64,000 nucleotides of DNA, from positions 100,447 through 164,446 of IMG/VR virus record IMGVR_UViG_3300031772_000002; one strand, written 5' to 3'. This stretch comes from a virus. Below, one piece after another: positions 29,229 through 37,556 of this stretch (its first letter is position 1; each line of letters opens with the position of its first letter). A program made the position numbers and the translations under genes. The notes below the pieces were generated by a model. It had not been told where the DNA came from. It was given only the letters and a program-made list of their open reading frames with translations, and did not search any database.

Positions 29229-29600
29229 ATGATACAAGAGCAGATTAGTAAAAATATGGCTATTTCCTATTTATTAAAACATAGTGAGTTACGGCCTGAT
29301 GCAACTAAAAAATTATTTGAACGTCTTGAGCAATGCGACAAAGTTGCTTCAAATATTAATCAAGCATACGAAAATGCTGAAAAAACAATAACTGAACTTG
29401 GAAATCAACTTTTAACTGTTAAAGGATCAATACAAGCAATCGTTGGAATAATTGGTGACACAATTGATAAAAATTTATTAACTGAATTATCAAAAAAATA
29501 TATTGAAGAAAAGAAATTAAATAACGATTCCATTCAACCAGAAGTAAATAATAAAAACGAAGTTCTGGACATTGCAGGCAGTACTTTAAAATCAAAATAA
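29229..29600 (+). CDS. Small helical protein, unknown
   Basis: 123 aa from ATG 29229, chosen because GAAGGG lies 8 nt upstream; the in-frame GTG at 29220 would put the ribosome binding site too close. Almost entirely helical, with heptad-like spacing ('TKKLFERLEQCDKVASNINQ', 'YENAEKTITELGNQLLTV'), so it is probably a coiled coil. It lies between structural genes; a chaperone, tail-assembly or minor capsid role is possible but not shown. Confidence 0.6.
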   Translation: MIQEQISKNMAISYLLKHSELRPDATKKLFERLEQCDKVASNINQAYENAEKTITELGNQLLTVKGSIQAIVGIIGDTIDKNLLTELSKKYIEEKKLNNDSIQPEVNNKNEVLDIAGSTLKSK

Positions 29601-29619
29601 TTTAAGAACTGGATTAATT

Positions 29620-30417
29620 ATGAAACGTGTTAACATACGTAATGGGCTTAATCAAAGAATGCATGAGATTCTTGGAACTGATTATGAAACTATAGAAAAT
29701 AGTCAAAATATTCCTAATATAACTCCATGGTCTATACAGGCCGCAATGATTTCCAATATGCGTAGAATAGTTTCTGCTATTGTTGGAAGTATTCCTGGGA
29801 GAGCAATGTATGGATTATTTATGACTAAAACAACATCAAATTCAATATTAATAAGTTCCGGTTATGGATTTACTCAAAATGGAAATATTATTGTTTTGGA
29901 AACTCCAATAAATTTTACTATTGATGAAAGTGTTAATACAAAACATGTTTACTTAAAACATATTATGTCTTTTATTGATGGAGATGTATATAATGATGGT
30001 AAAAAAACTGGTTTTTATAACAAACCAGGATTAGAAGATATTGTTTATGATGATTTGGCAGCTTCTAAAAAAAGTGATGTAAATAGTGTAGCTAATAGCA
30101 TAGTAGAAATAACAGACAGTAGCACTAATACAAACTATGATGTAGTATATCTTGGAAGTTTAACATTTACAGATAATGTAATTACAACAGTTTATAATTC
30201 AGAACTTAGGGGATTTGAACCAAATAATATTTATGGAGATCTTTTTCAAGTTAAAAAATTTAATTGTAATCAGGAAGCGTTCTTTAATGGGAACGCTTCA
30301 TTTTATGGAGGCATATCAATTTTAGACGCTACATCATGTGAATTAAAAGTCTTAGATATTGAAGAAAATGAAAAAACATTAACATTTGTAAATGGTATAT
30401 TAATGTCTATAGAATAA
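29620..30417 (+). CDS. Structural protein, likely tail/fibre attachment
   Basis: 265 aa. N-terminal 'MKRVNIRNGLNQRMHEIL' is basic and helical. Residues 60-200 are beta-rich ('AMYGLFMTKTTSNSILISSG', 'NGNIIVLETPINFTIDES', 'YDVVYLGSLTFTDN'), and the C-terminus 'FNGNASFYGGISILDA' resembles the fibre-shaft strand motif of other phage proteins. It contains a 9-bp perfect hairpin in the coding sequence (30274-30299). No certain family. Confidence 0.55.
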   Translation: MKRVNIRNGLNQRMHEILGTDYETIENSQNIPNITPWSIQAAMISNMRRIVSAIVGSIPGRAMYGLFMTKTTSNSILISSGYGFTQNGNIIVLETPINFTIDESVNTKHVYLKHIMSFIDGDVYNDGKKTGFYNKPGLEDIVYDDLAASKKSDVNSVANSIVEITDSSTNTNYDVVYLGSLTFTDNVITTVYNSELRGFEPNNIYGDLFQVKKFNCNQEAFFNGNASFYGGISILDATSCELKVLDIEENEKTLTFVNGILMSIE

Positions 30418-30435
30418 TTTTTACAGGAGATACTT

Positions 30436-31113
30436 ATGCATTTTGCATTACACGACAAATATCCAATTGAAACAAAAGAACATGTTAAAACTGCTATGGA
30501 TTATTTTAGCAAATACATGTCAAGATTTGATCACAATGATAGAGTTGAATTTTCTTGTAATATAGAAAAAAGAGCAAATGAATTAAATATTCCAGTTGAT
30601 AAAGATTGGATTAATAATTATACTCGTATATTAAATAAAAATGCAGCCCTATCTCCAGATTTTAAAAATAATATTAATAAAAGAAAAACAATTTGTAAAA
30701 GTAGTGGAAAGCATATAAAAACAGCTTCAGGAAAAATTGATGCATGTGAAATCCTTGATAAGATAGCTGAAATTGGAAATAAAGTTTCTCCAATAGCTTT
30801 AATTAAAACTATTGAAGAATTCGATAAAAAAGCAGGATTGCAATATGAATATGATAAAACCATTCTCGATCCTGTTATGACAGTGTGCGGAAGCCTTATT
30901 AATTCAGAATATGATGCAGTTAAAATTGCAGGAGATATTACAGATTATAAAATATTTAAACTATCAAAAAATTCAGAAGCTATACAAAAATTAGCAAGTG
31001 CATTTGGAGATAAGTTTATTAATGAATTTAAAAACAATCCAATTGAAACTATTATTAACTTAAATGATATTGAAAAAGAACATTTTGTTAATAATATTTC
31101 GAGATTTTTATGA
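30436..31113 (+). CDS. Phage protein of unknown function (head-region)
   Basis: 225 aa behind CAGGAGATACTT. Largely helical and Lys-rich ('KEHVKTAMDYFSKYMSRF', 'KIDACEILDKIAEIGNKV'), ending 'EKEHFVNNISRFL'. The stop overlaps the start of the next gene (ATGA at 31110-31113), so they are translationally coupled. Its place near the DUF1353-like and portal genes suggests a head or neck role, but no motif proves it. Confidence 0.6.
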   Translation: MHFALHDKYPIETKEHVKTAMDYFSKYMSRFDHNDRVEFSCNIEKRANELNIPVDKDWINNYTRILNKNAALSPDFKNNINKRKTICKSSGKHIKTASGKIDACEILDKIAEIGNKVSPIALIKTIEEFDKKAGLQYEYDKTILDPVMTVCGSLINSEYDAVKIAGDITDYKIFKLSKNSEAIQKLASAFGDKFINEFKNNPIETIINLNDIEKEHFVNNISRFL

Positions 31114-31595
31114 TTAAAATTTCTGAAATTACAGGTCTAAAGTTGATAAGTTGGAGTTGGCCGGATTCACAGCCACTTGTAAATAATTTATTTATTTTGG
31201 ATAAAATACACGAATATCAGATTAAATTAATTTTACAAGATAAAAGTTATATAGTTATTCTTACCATACCTGATAAATTTTTACATGATAAACGTTCAAC
31301 TCCTAAATTATTATGGTTTACTCGTCCACGTGATGGAAGATCGGAAGTTGCTGCATTAATACATGATTTATTATATCGAACAAAAGGAATGACAAAAAAT
31401 CTTGATATTGGAGGAAGTTGTACATGCGAAGGAGAGATTATAACTTTTAATCGTAAAGCTTGTGATCAAATATATAAGTATGTGTACCAAGAAACTGCTC
31501 CTGAAAAATCTAGCGAAGCAAGCAGAGATTACTTTTGGCTACGAGTATTTGGAGCACAGCATTTTGGGAGACGAACTCCTCCAGCAGCAAAATAA
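31110..31595 (+). CDS. DUF1353-like phage protein
   Basis: 161 aa. The core 'VAALIHDLLYRTKG' with a later 'FNRKACDQIYKYV' and 'YFWLRVFGAQHFG' follows the DUF1353 pattern (A..iHD.LY..........R..aD.if........a......v...G). These are small phage proteins often found near head-tail genes, with a conserved His-Asp and an unknown biochemical role. It starts inside the stop of the preceding gene. Confidence 0.7.
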   Translation: MIKISEITGLKLISWSWPDSQPLVNNLFILDKIHEYQIKLILQDKSYIVILTIPDKFLHDKRSTPKLLWFTRPRDGRSEVAALIHDLLYRTKGMTKNLDIGGSCTCEGEIITFNRKACDQIYKYVYQETAPEKSSEASRDYFWLRVFGAQHFGRRTPPAAK

Positions 31596-31632
31596 ATCGA
31601 TTATTAATAAGTTAAAAGTGATATAGCGCATT

Positions 31633-32379
31633 ATGACATGTAAACTATCAGAACAACTTCATACTGCTACCCTACTTAACGATCAAAAAACAATTGATCG
31701 TATACATGAAGAAATTAATTCAATAGAATGCTTAAAAAAAGAATCATCCGATATTTCCTCATGGAAAATAAATACTGTATTAAATAACGATAAATCTTCA
31801 GCTTTAAAAGTTTATGATTTTTTAAATAAATCATTAGGTAATGATTGGTGGGAATGGGAAATAGAAACTATAGATAGAATATTATTTATCAATTATGCGA
31901 CAGTCCTTGAAGATATTAACAGGGATAAAGTTCTCGCAATTAGACATTTATGCAGGAATGATGCAGCATTTTTTGATTGGTATGAATTTAATCAATTGGC
32001 TTTAGCTTTTTCAAGTTGTATTGCTGATTTTGATTTTTTAAGATATCCATCACCAGGCATGATAATTAATACCATATTTTGTATGAATGGTATTCGTCCT
32101 GATAGAAATGGAGATTTTGGAATAGATGTAAAAAAATATATATGTATTATATTAATAAATGATGGTATATATACCCCTCCACCATCTATTTTTAAATTAA
32201 TAAAAGATATAATGAAAAATATGGTATCAAATGAAGTATCAAATTTATGGATAAATATTCTCGAACAGTACAATAAATTTATTGATAAAGATTATGAAAA
32301 TATTAATGAAGATATTATTACAATTCAAGCTCAAAGAATTTTAAAAGCTGAATTATCAGCACGAGAATATGGCATTTAA
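31633..32379 (+). CDS. Phage protein of unknown function upstream of portal
   Basis: 248 aa. Helical, with Trp-rich segments ('GNDWWEWEIETIDRILF', 'FFDWYEFNQLALAFSS'). No recognised domain. It lies 17 nt before the portal gene. By position it could be a head-assembly factor, but this is only context. The start ATG 31633 has no clear purine tract (TATAGCGCATT), so translation may depend on local AT-rich sequence. Confidence 0.55.
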   Translation: MTCKLSEQLHTATLLNDQKTIDRIHEEINSIECLKKESSDISSWKINTVLNNDKSSALKVYDFLNKSLGNDWWEWEIETIDRILFINYATVLEDINRDKVLAIRHLCRNDAAFFDWYEFNQLALAFSSCIADFDFLRYPSPGMIINTIFCMNGIRPDRNGDFGIDVKKYICIILINDGIYTPPPSIFKLIKDIMKNMVSNEVSNLWINILEQYNKFIDKDYENINEDIITIQAQRILKAELSAREYGI

Positions 32380-32396
32380 TATAAGGAATAAAATTT

Positions 32397-34481
32397 ATGG
32401 CGAATGAAGGATTAGTTGGACCTGGAATAAAACCTCAAGGAGGCACAAGTCCGGCAGCATCTACATTTAATCGCGGATCTGTTCAATACGATACTCCATT
32501 TCTCGATATGACAAGTACATATATTCCAAAAACAATTAAAGGAATATTAAAATTTATTGCTGCATTTCTTTTTGGAGATAGTATAATATCTCAATGCGTA
32601 ATAAAATTATCAGAATATCCTATTACATCATTAATTTATAATGACGATAATGAACTAATACTTAAAAATGATAAAACTATTGAATTTTGGAAAGACTTTC
32701 TTGAAAATAAATTAAAAATTATTAACTCAATGAAACAGTCTGGAATGGATTTTTGGGGTTATGGAAATTCAATTATATCAATACACTATCCATTCAAAAG
32801 ATTTTTTGAATGTCCTAATTGTAAAGAAGATTTTCCATCAGATAGTGTAAAATATAAATTTGCAAATTATCAATTTGAAGGAAAATGCGTAAAATGCGAT
32901 AAAGAAGTTAAATTTAAAGCTTATGATAAAAACACTTCAGAAATTGAAAAATTTAATTTAATACATTGGGATTTATTATATATCGATATTAAATTTAATT
33001 GTATATCAGGAGATCATTTTTATTATTATACAATTCCTCAATATTTATCCAATGCTATTAAAAGTGGAGATATGGACATTGTTAAAACAACAAGACTCGA
33101 AATAATTAAATCAGTAGAAACAAACAAACCTTTAAAATTAATGAATGACAATGTCTTTCATATGAAAAGACTTGGCCCTCAATATATGTATCCATCAGAA
33201 CGAGGATGGGGAATTCCTGTTGTTATGCCTGTTATTAAAGACGCATTTCATAATAAAATATTAAAAAAAGCAAATGAAATGATAGCCTTCGATCATATAT
33301 TACCTTTAAGAATTTTATTTCCATTAGGTACTGGAGATATAAGTCCTCATGCAATAATAAATCTCTCTACATGGAAAAATAAAATAGAGCAAGAAATTGT
33401 TAAATGGAAAAGTGATAATAATTATATATCAATAGTTCCTTTACCAATTGGTATGGTTAATTTTAGTGGAGATGCTAAAGCATTGATGGTTACTCCTGAA
33501 ATTAAAGCTACTGAAGATACAATTATTACAGGAATTGGAGTTATTCCTGAAATAATAAAAGGAGGGGCTTCATGGTCAGGAAGTAATGTTTCTCTTAGAA
33601 TAGTTGAAAATACATTTATTAATCATAGAAAAGGTGAAGACGATTTATTACAATGGGTTATAAAAAAAATATCAACATATATTAATAAAGTTCCATGTAA
33701 AGTAAAAATGTCTGATTTTAAAATGGCAGATGATTTACAAAAAAAACAAATGTTATTACAATCAGCTATGGGATCACCATCGACTACATTAATATCAAAA
33801 TCAACAATGACAAAAGAGTTAGGGTATGAACCTCAAAAAGAATATGAATTAAAATTAAAAGAACTCGTTCAAAATATTGAATTACTTATTCGTGAAAGTG
33901 AAGGAAATGCTGAATCTCAGGGAGCAGCGACTGTTATTGGAGCTATGTATAATGCAAATGCTCAAATAGCTGAAAAAGAACGACTTGAATCAAAAGAAAG
34001 AGAAATGCAGACCAAACGTAATAAAGAAGACCAAATAAGAAATGCTGAGAGTGCCGATGTTGTTGCTCAAGAAATAGATACTATAGGTTATGAAAAAGGT
34101 TATCCGCCAGGAATAATAGAGTTGCCTCAATTAATAATGTTAATTACGCAACGTTTTGTTAATCTTATTAAAGCAGATATAAATGAATTTAAATTACGTA
34201 TGTTAACTATGAAAAATTCAATGCCTGCATTGTATGAAATAATTTATAATAATTTAAAAGAAATGAATCTTATAACTGCAGATTTAATTCCAGATTTAGG
34301 TGTAGCTCAAAAATATACTCCTGGAGAGATTCCTACGTATATACAGGGCGATACTTATGCATCAAGTGAACCAAACCCTGTTGAAATGGGATTGTCTCCT
34401 GGTGAAGCTAATACAAGCATTAAATACAATAAGCCACTTCCTGAAGCTAGACCTCCAGTTTCACCAAACGCTCCTATTTAA
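32397..34481 (+). CDS. Portal protein with a zinc-ribbon-like insertion
   Basis: 694 aa behind AAGGAATAAAATTT. The body matches large-phage portal proteins: helical stem and wing segments ('AFHNKILKKANEMIAFDHIL', 'INLSTWKNKIEQEIVKWKSD'), the loop 'VIPEIIKGGASWSGSNVSLR', and the helical crown. Portal rings form the DNA entry channel at the capsid vertex. An unusual feature is a four-cysteine site (Cys139, Cys142, Cys164, Cys167: CPNC...CVKC) inserted in the N-terminal third, likely a zinc ribbon. The C-terminus is Pro/Glu-rich. This is the last gene of the virion module in the window; terminase is not here. Confidence 0.85.
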   Translation: MANEGLVGPGIKPQGGTSPAASTFNRGSVQYDTPFLDMTSTYIPKTIKGILKFIAAFLFGDSIISQCVIKLSEYPITSLIYNDDNELILKNDKTIEFWKDFLENKLKIINSMKQSGMDFWGYGNSIISIHYPFKRFFECPNCKEDFPSDSVKYKFANYQFEGKCVKCDKEVKFKAYDKNTSEIEKFNLIHWDLLYIDIKFNCISGDHFYYYTIPQYLSNAIKSGDMDIVKTTRLEIIKSVETNKPLKLMNDNVFHMKRLGPQYMYPSERGWGIPVVMPVIKDAFHNKILKKANEMIAFDHILPLRILFPLGTGDISPHAIINLSTWKNKIEQEIVKWKSDNNYISIVPLPIGMVNFSGDAKALMVTPEIKATEDTIITGIGVIPEIIKGGASWSGSNVSLRIVENTFINHRKGEDDLLQWVIKKISTYINKVPCKVKMSDFKMADDLQKKQMLLQSAMGSPSTTLISKSTMTKELGYEPQKEYELKLKELVQNIELLIRESEGNAESQGAATVIGAMYNANAQIAEKERLESKEREMQTKRNKEDQIRNAESADVVAQEIDTIGYEKGYPPGIIELPQLIMLITQRFVNLIKADINEFKLRMLTMKNSMPALYEIIYNNLKEMNLITADLIPDLGVAQKYTPGEIPTYIQGDTYASSEPNPVEMGLSPGEANTSIKYNKPLPEARPPVSPNAPI

Positions 34482-34492
34482 TAAAATCTCTC

Positions 34493-34562
34493 TTTTTTTT
34501 AGTTATTAACCGTTATTATCTGGTATAACTATAATGTTAATGGAATTTACCATTAACAATTC
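34493..34562 (+). promoter_or_regulatory. Shared promoter/palindrome module, copy 1
   Basis: A T-run and AGTTATTAA, then TTATTATCTGGTATAAC, TATAAT at 34530-34535 with TTAACC 17 nt upstream, and a palindrome GTTAATGG-AATTTA-CCATTAAC at 34536-34557. The same arrangement, nearly base for base, occurs in reverse orientation at 62652-62718 and 63346-63412. The TATAAT with extended TGGTATAAC fits a sigma-70-like promoter; the palindrome just downstream fits an operator or a leader hairpin. The ribosome binding site follows immediately. Confidence 0.75.
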
Positions 34563-34574
34563 AAGGAGTAGATT

Positions 34575-34961
34575 ATGAGATATAGGGCATATCGCATATT
34601 GAATGGAAGTCAAGAGTCTGAGTCAATAATATTTGATTCTAAAGAGAAAATGGTAGAGTATTTTGATGGCGTTTCCACCGCGGCGTGGGATTATGAAAAA
34701 GTGGAAGAAAAGAACGGTTTTGAGAAATTCAAAATTGAACGAATCCCATACACGTTCAAATTCTCCCCATCACGGGGAGAAAAGTTATACCAGGATATAC
34801 CTCACATGGGGGAGTGGTGGCCTGTAGTGCCTAATAGTACATTTGAGGGAGCAGGTGGTAGCATTCTCTTTAGTCGGTGCCGGCACGCTGTCGTTGTGGA
34901 CAGTGATGGGCAATGGATTTACATTGCCACTGGTTTGTGCAACTTTATATCAGTTGCATAA
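34575..34961 (+). CDS. Separately promoted accessory protein, unknown
   Basis: 128 aa behind AAGGAGTAGATT, the same leader as the 90-aa gene at 62.4 kb. The sequence is beta-rich, with Trp/Gly loops ('PHMGEWWPVVPNSTFEGAGG', 'RCRHAVVVDSDGQWIYIATG'). Composition is clearly less AT-rich than its neighbours (for example Gly-Gly-Ser and Arg codons with G/C third positions). It has its own promoter module and terminator, the layout of a phage 'moron'. No homology recognised. Confidence 0.7.
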   Translation: MRYRAYRILNGSQESESIIFDSKEKMVEYFDGVSTAAWDYEKVEEKNGFEKFKIERIPYTFKFSPSRGEKLYQDIPHMGEWWPVVPNSTFEGAGGSILFSRCRHAVVVDSDGQWIYIATGLCNFISVA

Positions 34962-34964
34962 ACC

Positions 34965-34995
34965 AAAAGCGTATTAACAAATACGCTTTTTTTTT
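34965..34995 (+). terminator. Rho-independent terminator of the accessory gene
   Basis: Perfect 10-bp stem AAAAGCGTAT / ATACGCTTTT with a 6-nt loop, followed by a T-run to about 34995. It ends the 34575-34961 transcription unit. On the opposite strand the A-run also gives some terminator character. The rest of 34,996-35,040 is AT-rich with nothing recognisable. Confidence 0.85.
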
Positions 34996-35040
34996 ACCTA
35001 TCAAATCTTATAACTAAAAAAAATCTATTAGGTAAAAAAC

Positions 35041-35056
35041 AGCCCCAACAGGGGCT
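35041..35056 (-). terminator. Second terminator for the - strand operon
   Basis: AGCCCC-AACA-GGGGCT hairpin; read on the - strand it is followed by GTTTTTTACC. It would back up the stronger terminator at 35.22-35.26 kb. The 160 nt between the two holds only AT-rich sequence and a GCATTAAA.../...TTTAATGC inverted repeat near 35183-35211, with no convincing gene. Confidence 0.65.
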
Positions 35057-35220
35057 TCTACTAATTTGTATAAGTTATTTTTTTTTTTTAAATAAACGGA
35101 AAACTAACTTGAATATGATGGTATTTTTCACTTTTTACTCCTTTCATTTTTTTTAAAAGTAAAAAAATATGTTAGCTTTCCAGCATTAAAAATATTTAAA
35201 ATATTTTAATGCGGGCTTAA

Positions 35221-35257
35221 ACAAAAAAAAGAGTCAATCGTATTGATTGACTCTTTT
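35221..35257 (-). terminator. Main terminator of the ubiquitin-like operon
   Basis: 13-bp perfect stem AAAAGAGTCAATC / GATTGACTCTTTT with a 5-nt loop. On the - strand it is followed by a run of eight T. It lies about 20 nt past the stop of the ubiquitin-like gene, so it marks the 3' end of the 35.3-40.8 kb operon. It may work bidirectionally. Confidence 0.85.
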
Positions 35258-35276
35258 GTTATCAAATTATAAACTA

Positions 35277-35774
35277 TTATTTTTTATTTCTATTACCTTT
35301 CATTGACTGAGAAAGTATTAACCGAACCATACCTTCACCTTCATTTGGATAGATTATCTCATTACTGTTCATAGGATTTCCACCCGTTGATTTTCTATAT
35401 TCATACGCATCTTTTCCATCGGCTTTAAAATATTGACCTTTTTTTTCTTCTGGTAATAGATCAATAATTTGTTTGATTGACATGCCAACATTAGCATTTA
35501 CAGTATCAAAATTTGGAACTCCCAATCTGATTAACTGAACTTGAAAATCATTTCCATTACCCTTTACATTCTCACCAATGATAACTGTATCGCCATCTTT
35601 CAATTGGGTATTATTATTAATTCTTTCTCCGCTCCTTGTTATCGTTTCACTACTTTTAATTTTTTTATTTGCCACTTCAAGCAAGAATTCTACTTTAGGA
35701 TTAGACGAAACCTCATACGATTTAACATCAGCACCTAAAGAAACTAAAGTAACGATTATTGGACTACCATTCAT
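35277..35774 (-). CDS. Tandem beta-grasp ubiquitin-like protein (Ubl)
   Basis: 165 aa behind TAGGAGTTTTTT. Two consecutive segments have the beta-grasp order. Residues about 5-70: 'IIVTLVSLGADVKSYEV', a helix with 'LEVANKKI', then 'NTQLKDGDTVIIGE'. Residues about 76-155: 'FQVQLIRLGVPNFDTVNA', helix 'SIKQIIDLL', then 'GMVRLILSQ'. A tandem Ubl resembles ISG15 and the bacterial BilA proteins. The C-terminal tail is 'SQSMKGNRNKK': there is no Gly-Gly, only one Gly followed by a basic hexapeptide that a protease could remove. It is the last gene of a cassette with E1, JAB and E2-like genes. Role: the modifier that is conjugated. Fold assignment is by pattern and context. Confidence 0.7.
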   Translation of the reverse strand: MNGSPIIVTLVSLGADVKSYEVSSNPKVEFLLEVANKKIKSSETITRSGERINNNTQLKDGDTVIIGENVKGNGNDFQVQLIRLGVPNFDTVNANVGMSIKQIIDLLPEEKKGQYFKADGKDAYEYRKSTGGNPMNSNEIIYPNEGEGMVRLILSQSMKGNRNKK

Positions 35775-35784
35775 AAAAAAACTC

Positions 35785-36522
35785 CTATACTTTTAATAAT
35801 GTTTCACTGTCATTAAATCTTCTCATAAAAAAAGATTCAGGATATAAAGTAAAAATATATTCATTCCACATTTTTACTTCTGGTTGATCACAATACTTTT
35901 GAACAAAATGTTGAATCATTTTAGAACATGCAACACTGGCAATATATGTAGCTGTTATTATAATTGATTGGCTGGTTCCGCACAAGGACACATCAGCTTC
36001 CTCATCTGTACATAATGTTTTTTTCCACGCATCTACTTCTTCACCGATATGAGGATTAAACGCATAGATTCGACCTCCACGCAATCCCATTCTTGTTTCT
36101 ATTACCATATCGGTATTGAAGCTATATTTTATGCAGTTCTCAAATATTTCTTTACGACTCTTCATCGTATCTGTCAATAAGAAAACGTAAGTTGATTGAA
36201 CATCTTTGTCTTCAGTAACTATCATTCGATTGAATGTTTGTACTGAAAAATTACACTTACGTTTTATAATATCGTTCATAGCTTCTACTTTTGGCTTACC
36301 AACATCTTGTGGATAAAAAGATTGATTTGCCAAATTATGCTCTTCAACAATATCACCATCAAATAATTTAAGAACTCCTTGTTCATTATTACTATCTCCC
36401 CACCCTAATTGGGCAAGCATTAAAGCAATGGCACTTCCAGTAGCTCCGACCCCTACCAAAGAAATACTTTTATTTCTAATCATTTTTGGATTAATTAATT
36501 TTGATTGTCTACTATAATTCAT
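35785..36522 (-). CDS. ThiF/E1-like adenylating enzyme
   Basis: 245 aa. A Rossmann start 'SLVGVGATGSAIALMLAQLG' gives the ATP-binding GxGxxG (residues 24-29). Then come 'LFDGDIVEEHNLANQ' (Asp55/Asp57, Asn63, Gln67) and 'GKPKVEAM', the standard E1/MoeB/ThiF order. Cysteines at 171 and 181 ('CTDEEADVSLCGTSQS') are candidates for the catalytic thioester Cys, the second being in the CG.S context of PRTRC-type ThiF proteins. Role: adenylates the Ubl C-terminus and passes it to E2. Start ATG overlaps the JAB stop (ATGA); 10 nt separate it from the Ubl gene. Confidence 0.85.
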   Translation of the reverse strand: MNYSRQSKLINPKMIRNKSISLVGVGATGSAIALMLAQLGWGDSNNEQGVLKLFDGDIVEEHNLANQSFYPQDVGKPKVEAMNDIIKRKCNFSVQTFNRMIVTEDKDVQSTYVFLLTDTMKSRKEIFENCIKYSFNTDMVIETRMGLRGGRIYAFNPHIGEEVDAWKKTLCTDEEADVSLCGTSQSIIITATYIASVACSKMIQHFVQKYCDQPEVKMWNEYIFTLYPESFFMRRFNDSETLLKV

Positions 36523-37487
36523 AATAATTCCTTAAATTCATTATTATTATTATTATTAGATTTTAATTTATCTAATAATTCTATATATTCATTTAATTGA
36601 ATTATTTTATTATCTTCATAAAATACCACTTGTCTTTTTCCATCAACAAATTCAATTTTGCTACTTAAATTTTTTTTTTTATTATTGTTATATTTATGTC
36701 TCATATCAAAATTATCATATTCATGAAAATCATTATTATTATTTATATAACCATTTCTATTATCAAACAAAGACTGTTGCTTATTAAAATTTATATCAGT
36801 TTTAATATTAATTTCTTTTAATTTCAAAACCTTATTTACTATTTTATTATAAATAGATGAATCTGATATTGCTTTTGAAATTTTATCTACAACTTCGTTA
36901 ACTGATATTTCTTCTTGATCATATTTATTTATTATAATTTTTATTTCATTTATTTTTTTCAAATTAAGTTCTTCGTCTTCTTTTTCAATTTCCCATTTAA
37001 TATTATCAAATCTGATATTTTTAAATGGATCAAAAAAAGACACTGACATTTCTTTATCATCACATATTACTCTTATTAAATAAGAATTTGTACTTTTAAT
37101 TCGATCAATAGTCTGACTTTCATCCTGGTTGCTTGGACTAGTACCAGACATGTGTTTGTGTCCCCAAAGTTTTATTTTTCCTATTTCTTCCATTTTATTA
37201 TTATTAATCATGTACTGAATTAACTCAATTTCTCCATCGGAACTAATAGTACATGTTCCAGTATTAGCCTCTGAGTGTTTTGGATAATAGACATTTTTAA
37301 TATAAAATTTATAATCACCAATTTCTTCTACAGTTGCATAAAATCCAACTTCATGATTATGATTTTCAATAATAGCACCAATCCACATCATAGACTTTTT
37401 ACTGAAAATAATAATTGGAGAAATTTTATGTTCAGGAATTAACTGGCTATAAGTGGTATTTATATTTCTTTTGCTAAAACTTCTCAT
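36519..37487 (-). CDS. JAB/JAMM (MPN) metallopeptidase
   Basis: 322 aa from ATG 37487 with AAAGG 6 nt upstream. A longer reading from 37550 would translate an IS-like hairpin and was rejected. The JAMM zinc site is complete: Glu46 ('HEVGFY'), His110 and His112, Ser119, Asp122 ('GHKHMSGTSPSNQDE'). JAB enzymes of this kind process Ubl precursors or remove Ubl from targets (de-ubiquitinase-like). After about residue 150 there is a Lys/Asn-rich helical extension that may hold partner contacts ('VVDKISKAISDSSIYNKIVN'). It overlaps the E1 gene by 4 nt, indicating coupled expression. Confidence 0.85.
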   Translation of the reverse strand: MRSFSKRNINTTYSQLIPEHKISPIIIFSKKSMMWIGAIIENHNHEVGFYATVEEIGDYKFYIKNVYYPKHSEANTGTCTISSDGEIELIQYMINNNKMEEIGKIKLWGHKHMSGTSPSNQDESQTIDRIKSTNSYLIRVICDDKEMSVSFFDPFKNIRFDNIKWEIEKEDEELNLKKINEIKIIINKYDQEEISVNEVVDKISKAISDSSIYNKIVNKVLKLKEINIKTDINFNKQQSLFDNRNGYINNNNDFHEYDNFDMRHKYNNNKKKNLSSKIEFVDGKRQVVFYEDNKIIQLNEYIELLDKLKSNNNNNNEFKELL

Positions 37488-37509
37488 AGTTAACCTTTCA
37501 TGTTTTTTA

Positions 37510-37545
37510 CACAAGGATACCATGCCCCTTGTGGCCATGGTAGTT
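37510..37545. repeat. IS200/IS605-end-like hairpin between E2-like and JAB genes
   Basis: Imperfect 9-bp palindrome ACCATGCCC-CTTGT-GGCCATGGT at 37519-37541 followed by AGTTTGCAAAATC. A closely similar sequence stands at 48469-48505 (ACCACGACCCTTATGGCC..., then AGTTGACAATATC). Same loop class as the hairpin at 41800. Interpreted as a remnant or minimal unit of an IS200/IS605-type element that landed in the 69-nt intergenic gap. Confidence 0.5.
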
Positions 37546-37556
37546 TGCAAAATCTC

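Noticed and set aside
35120-35160. 19-codon - strand ORF behind an AAAGGAG-like stretch near 35.1 kb
   Set aside because: The purine tract lies inside the ORF rather than before its start, and the frame is very short.
37488-37550. Longer start for the JAB gene
   Set aside because: The extra 21 codons would translate an IS-like palindrome. ATG 37487 has AAAGG at good spacing.
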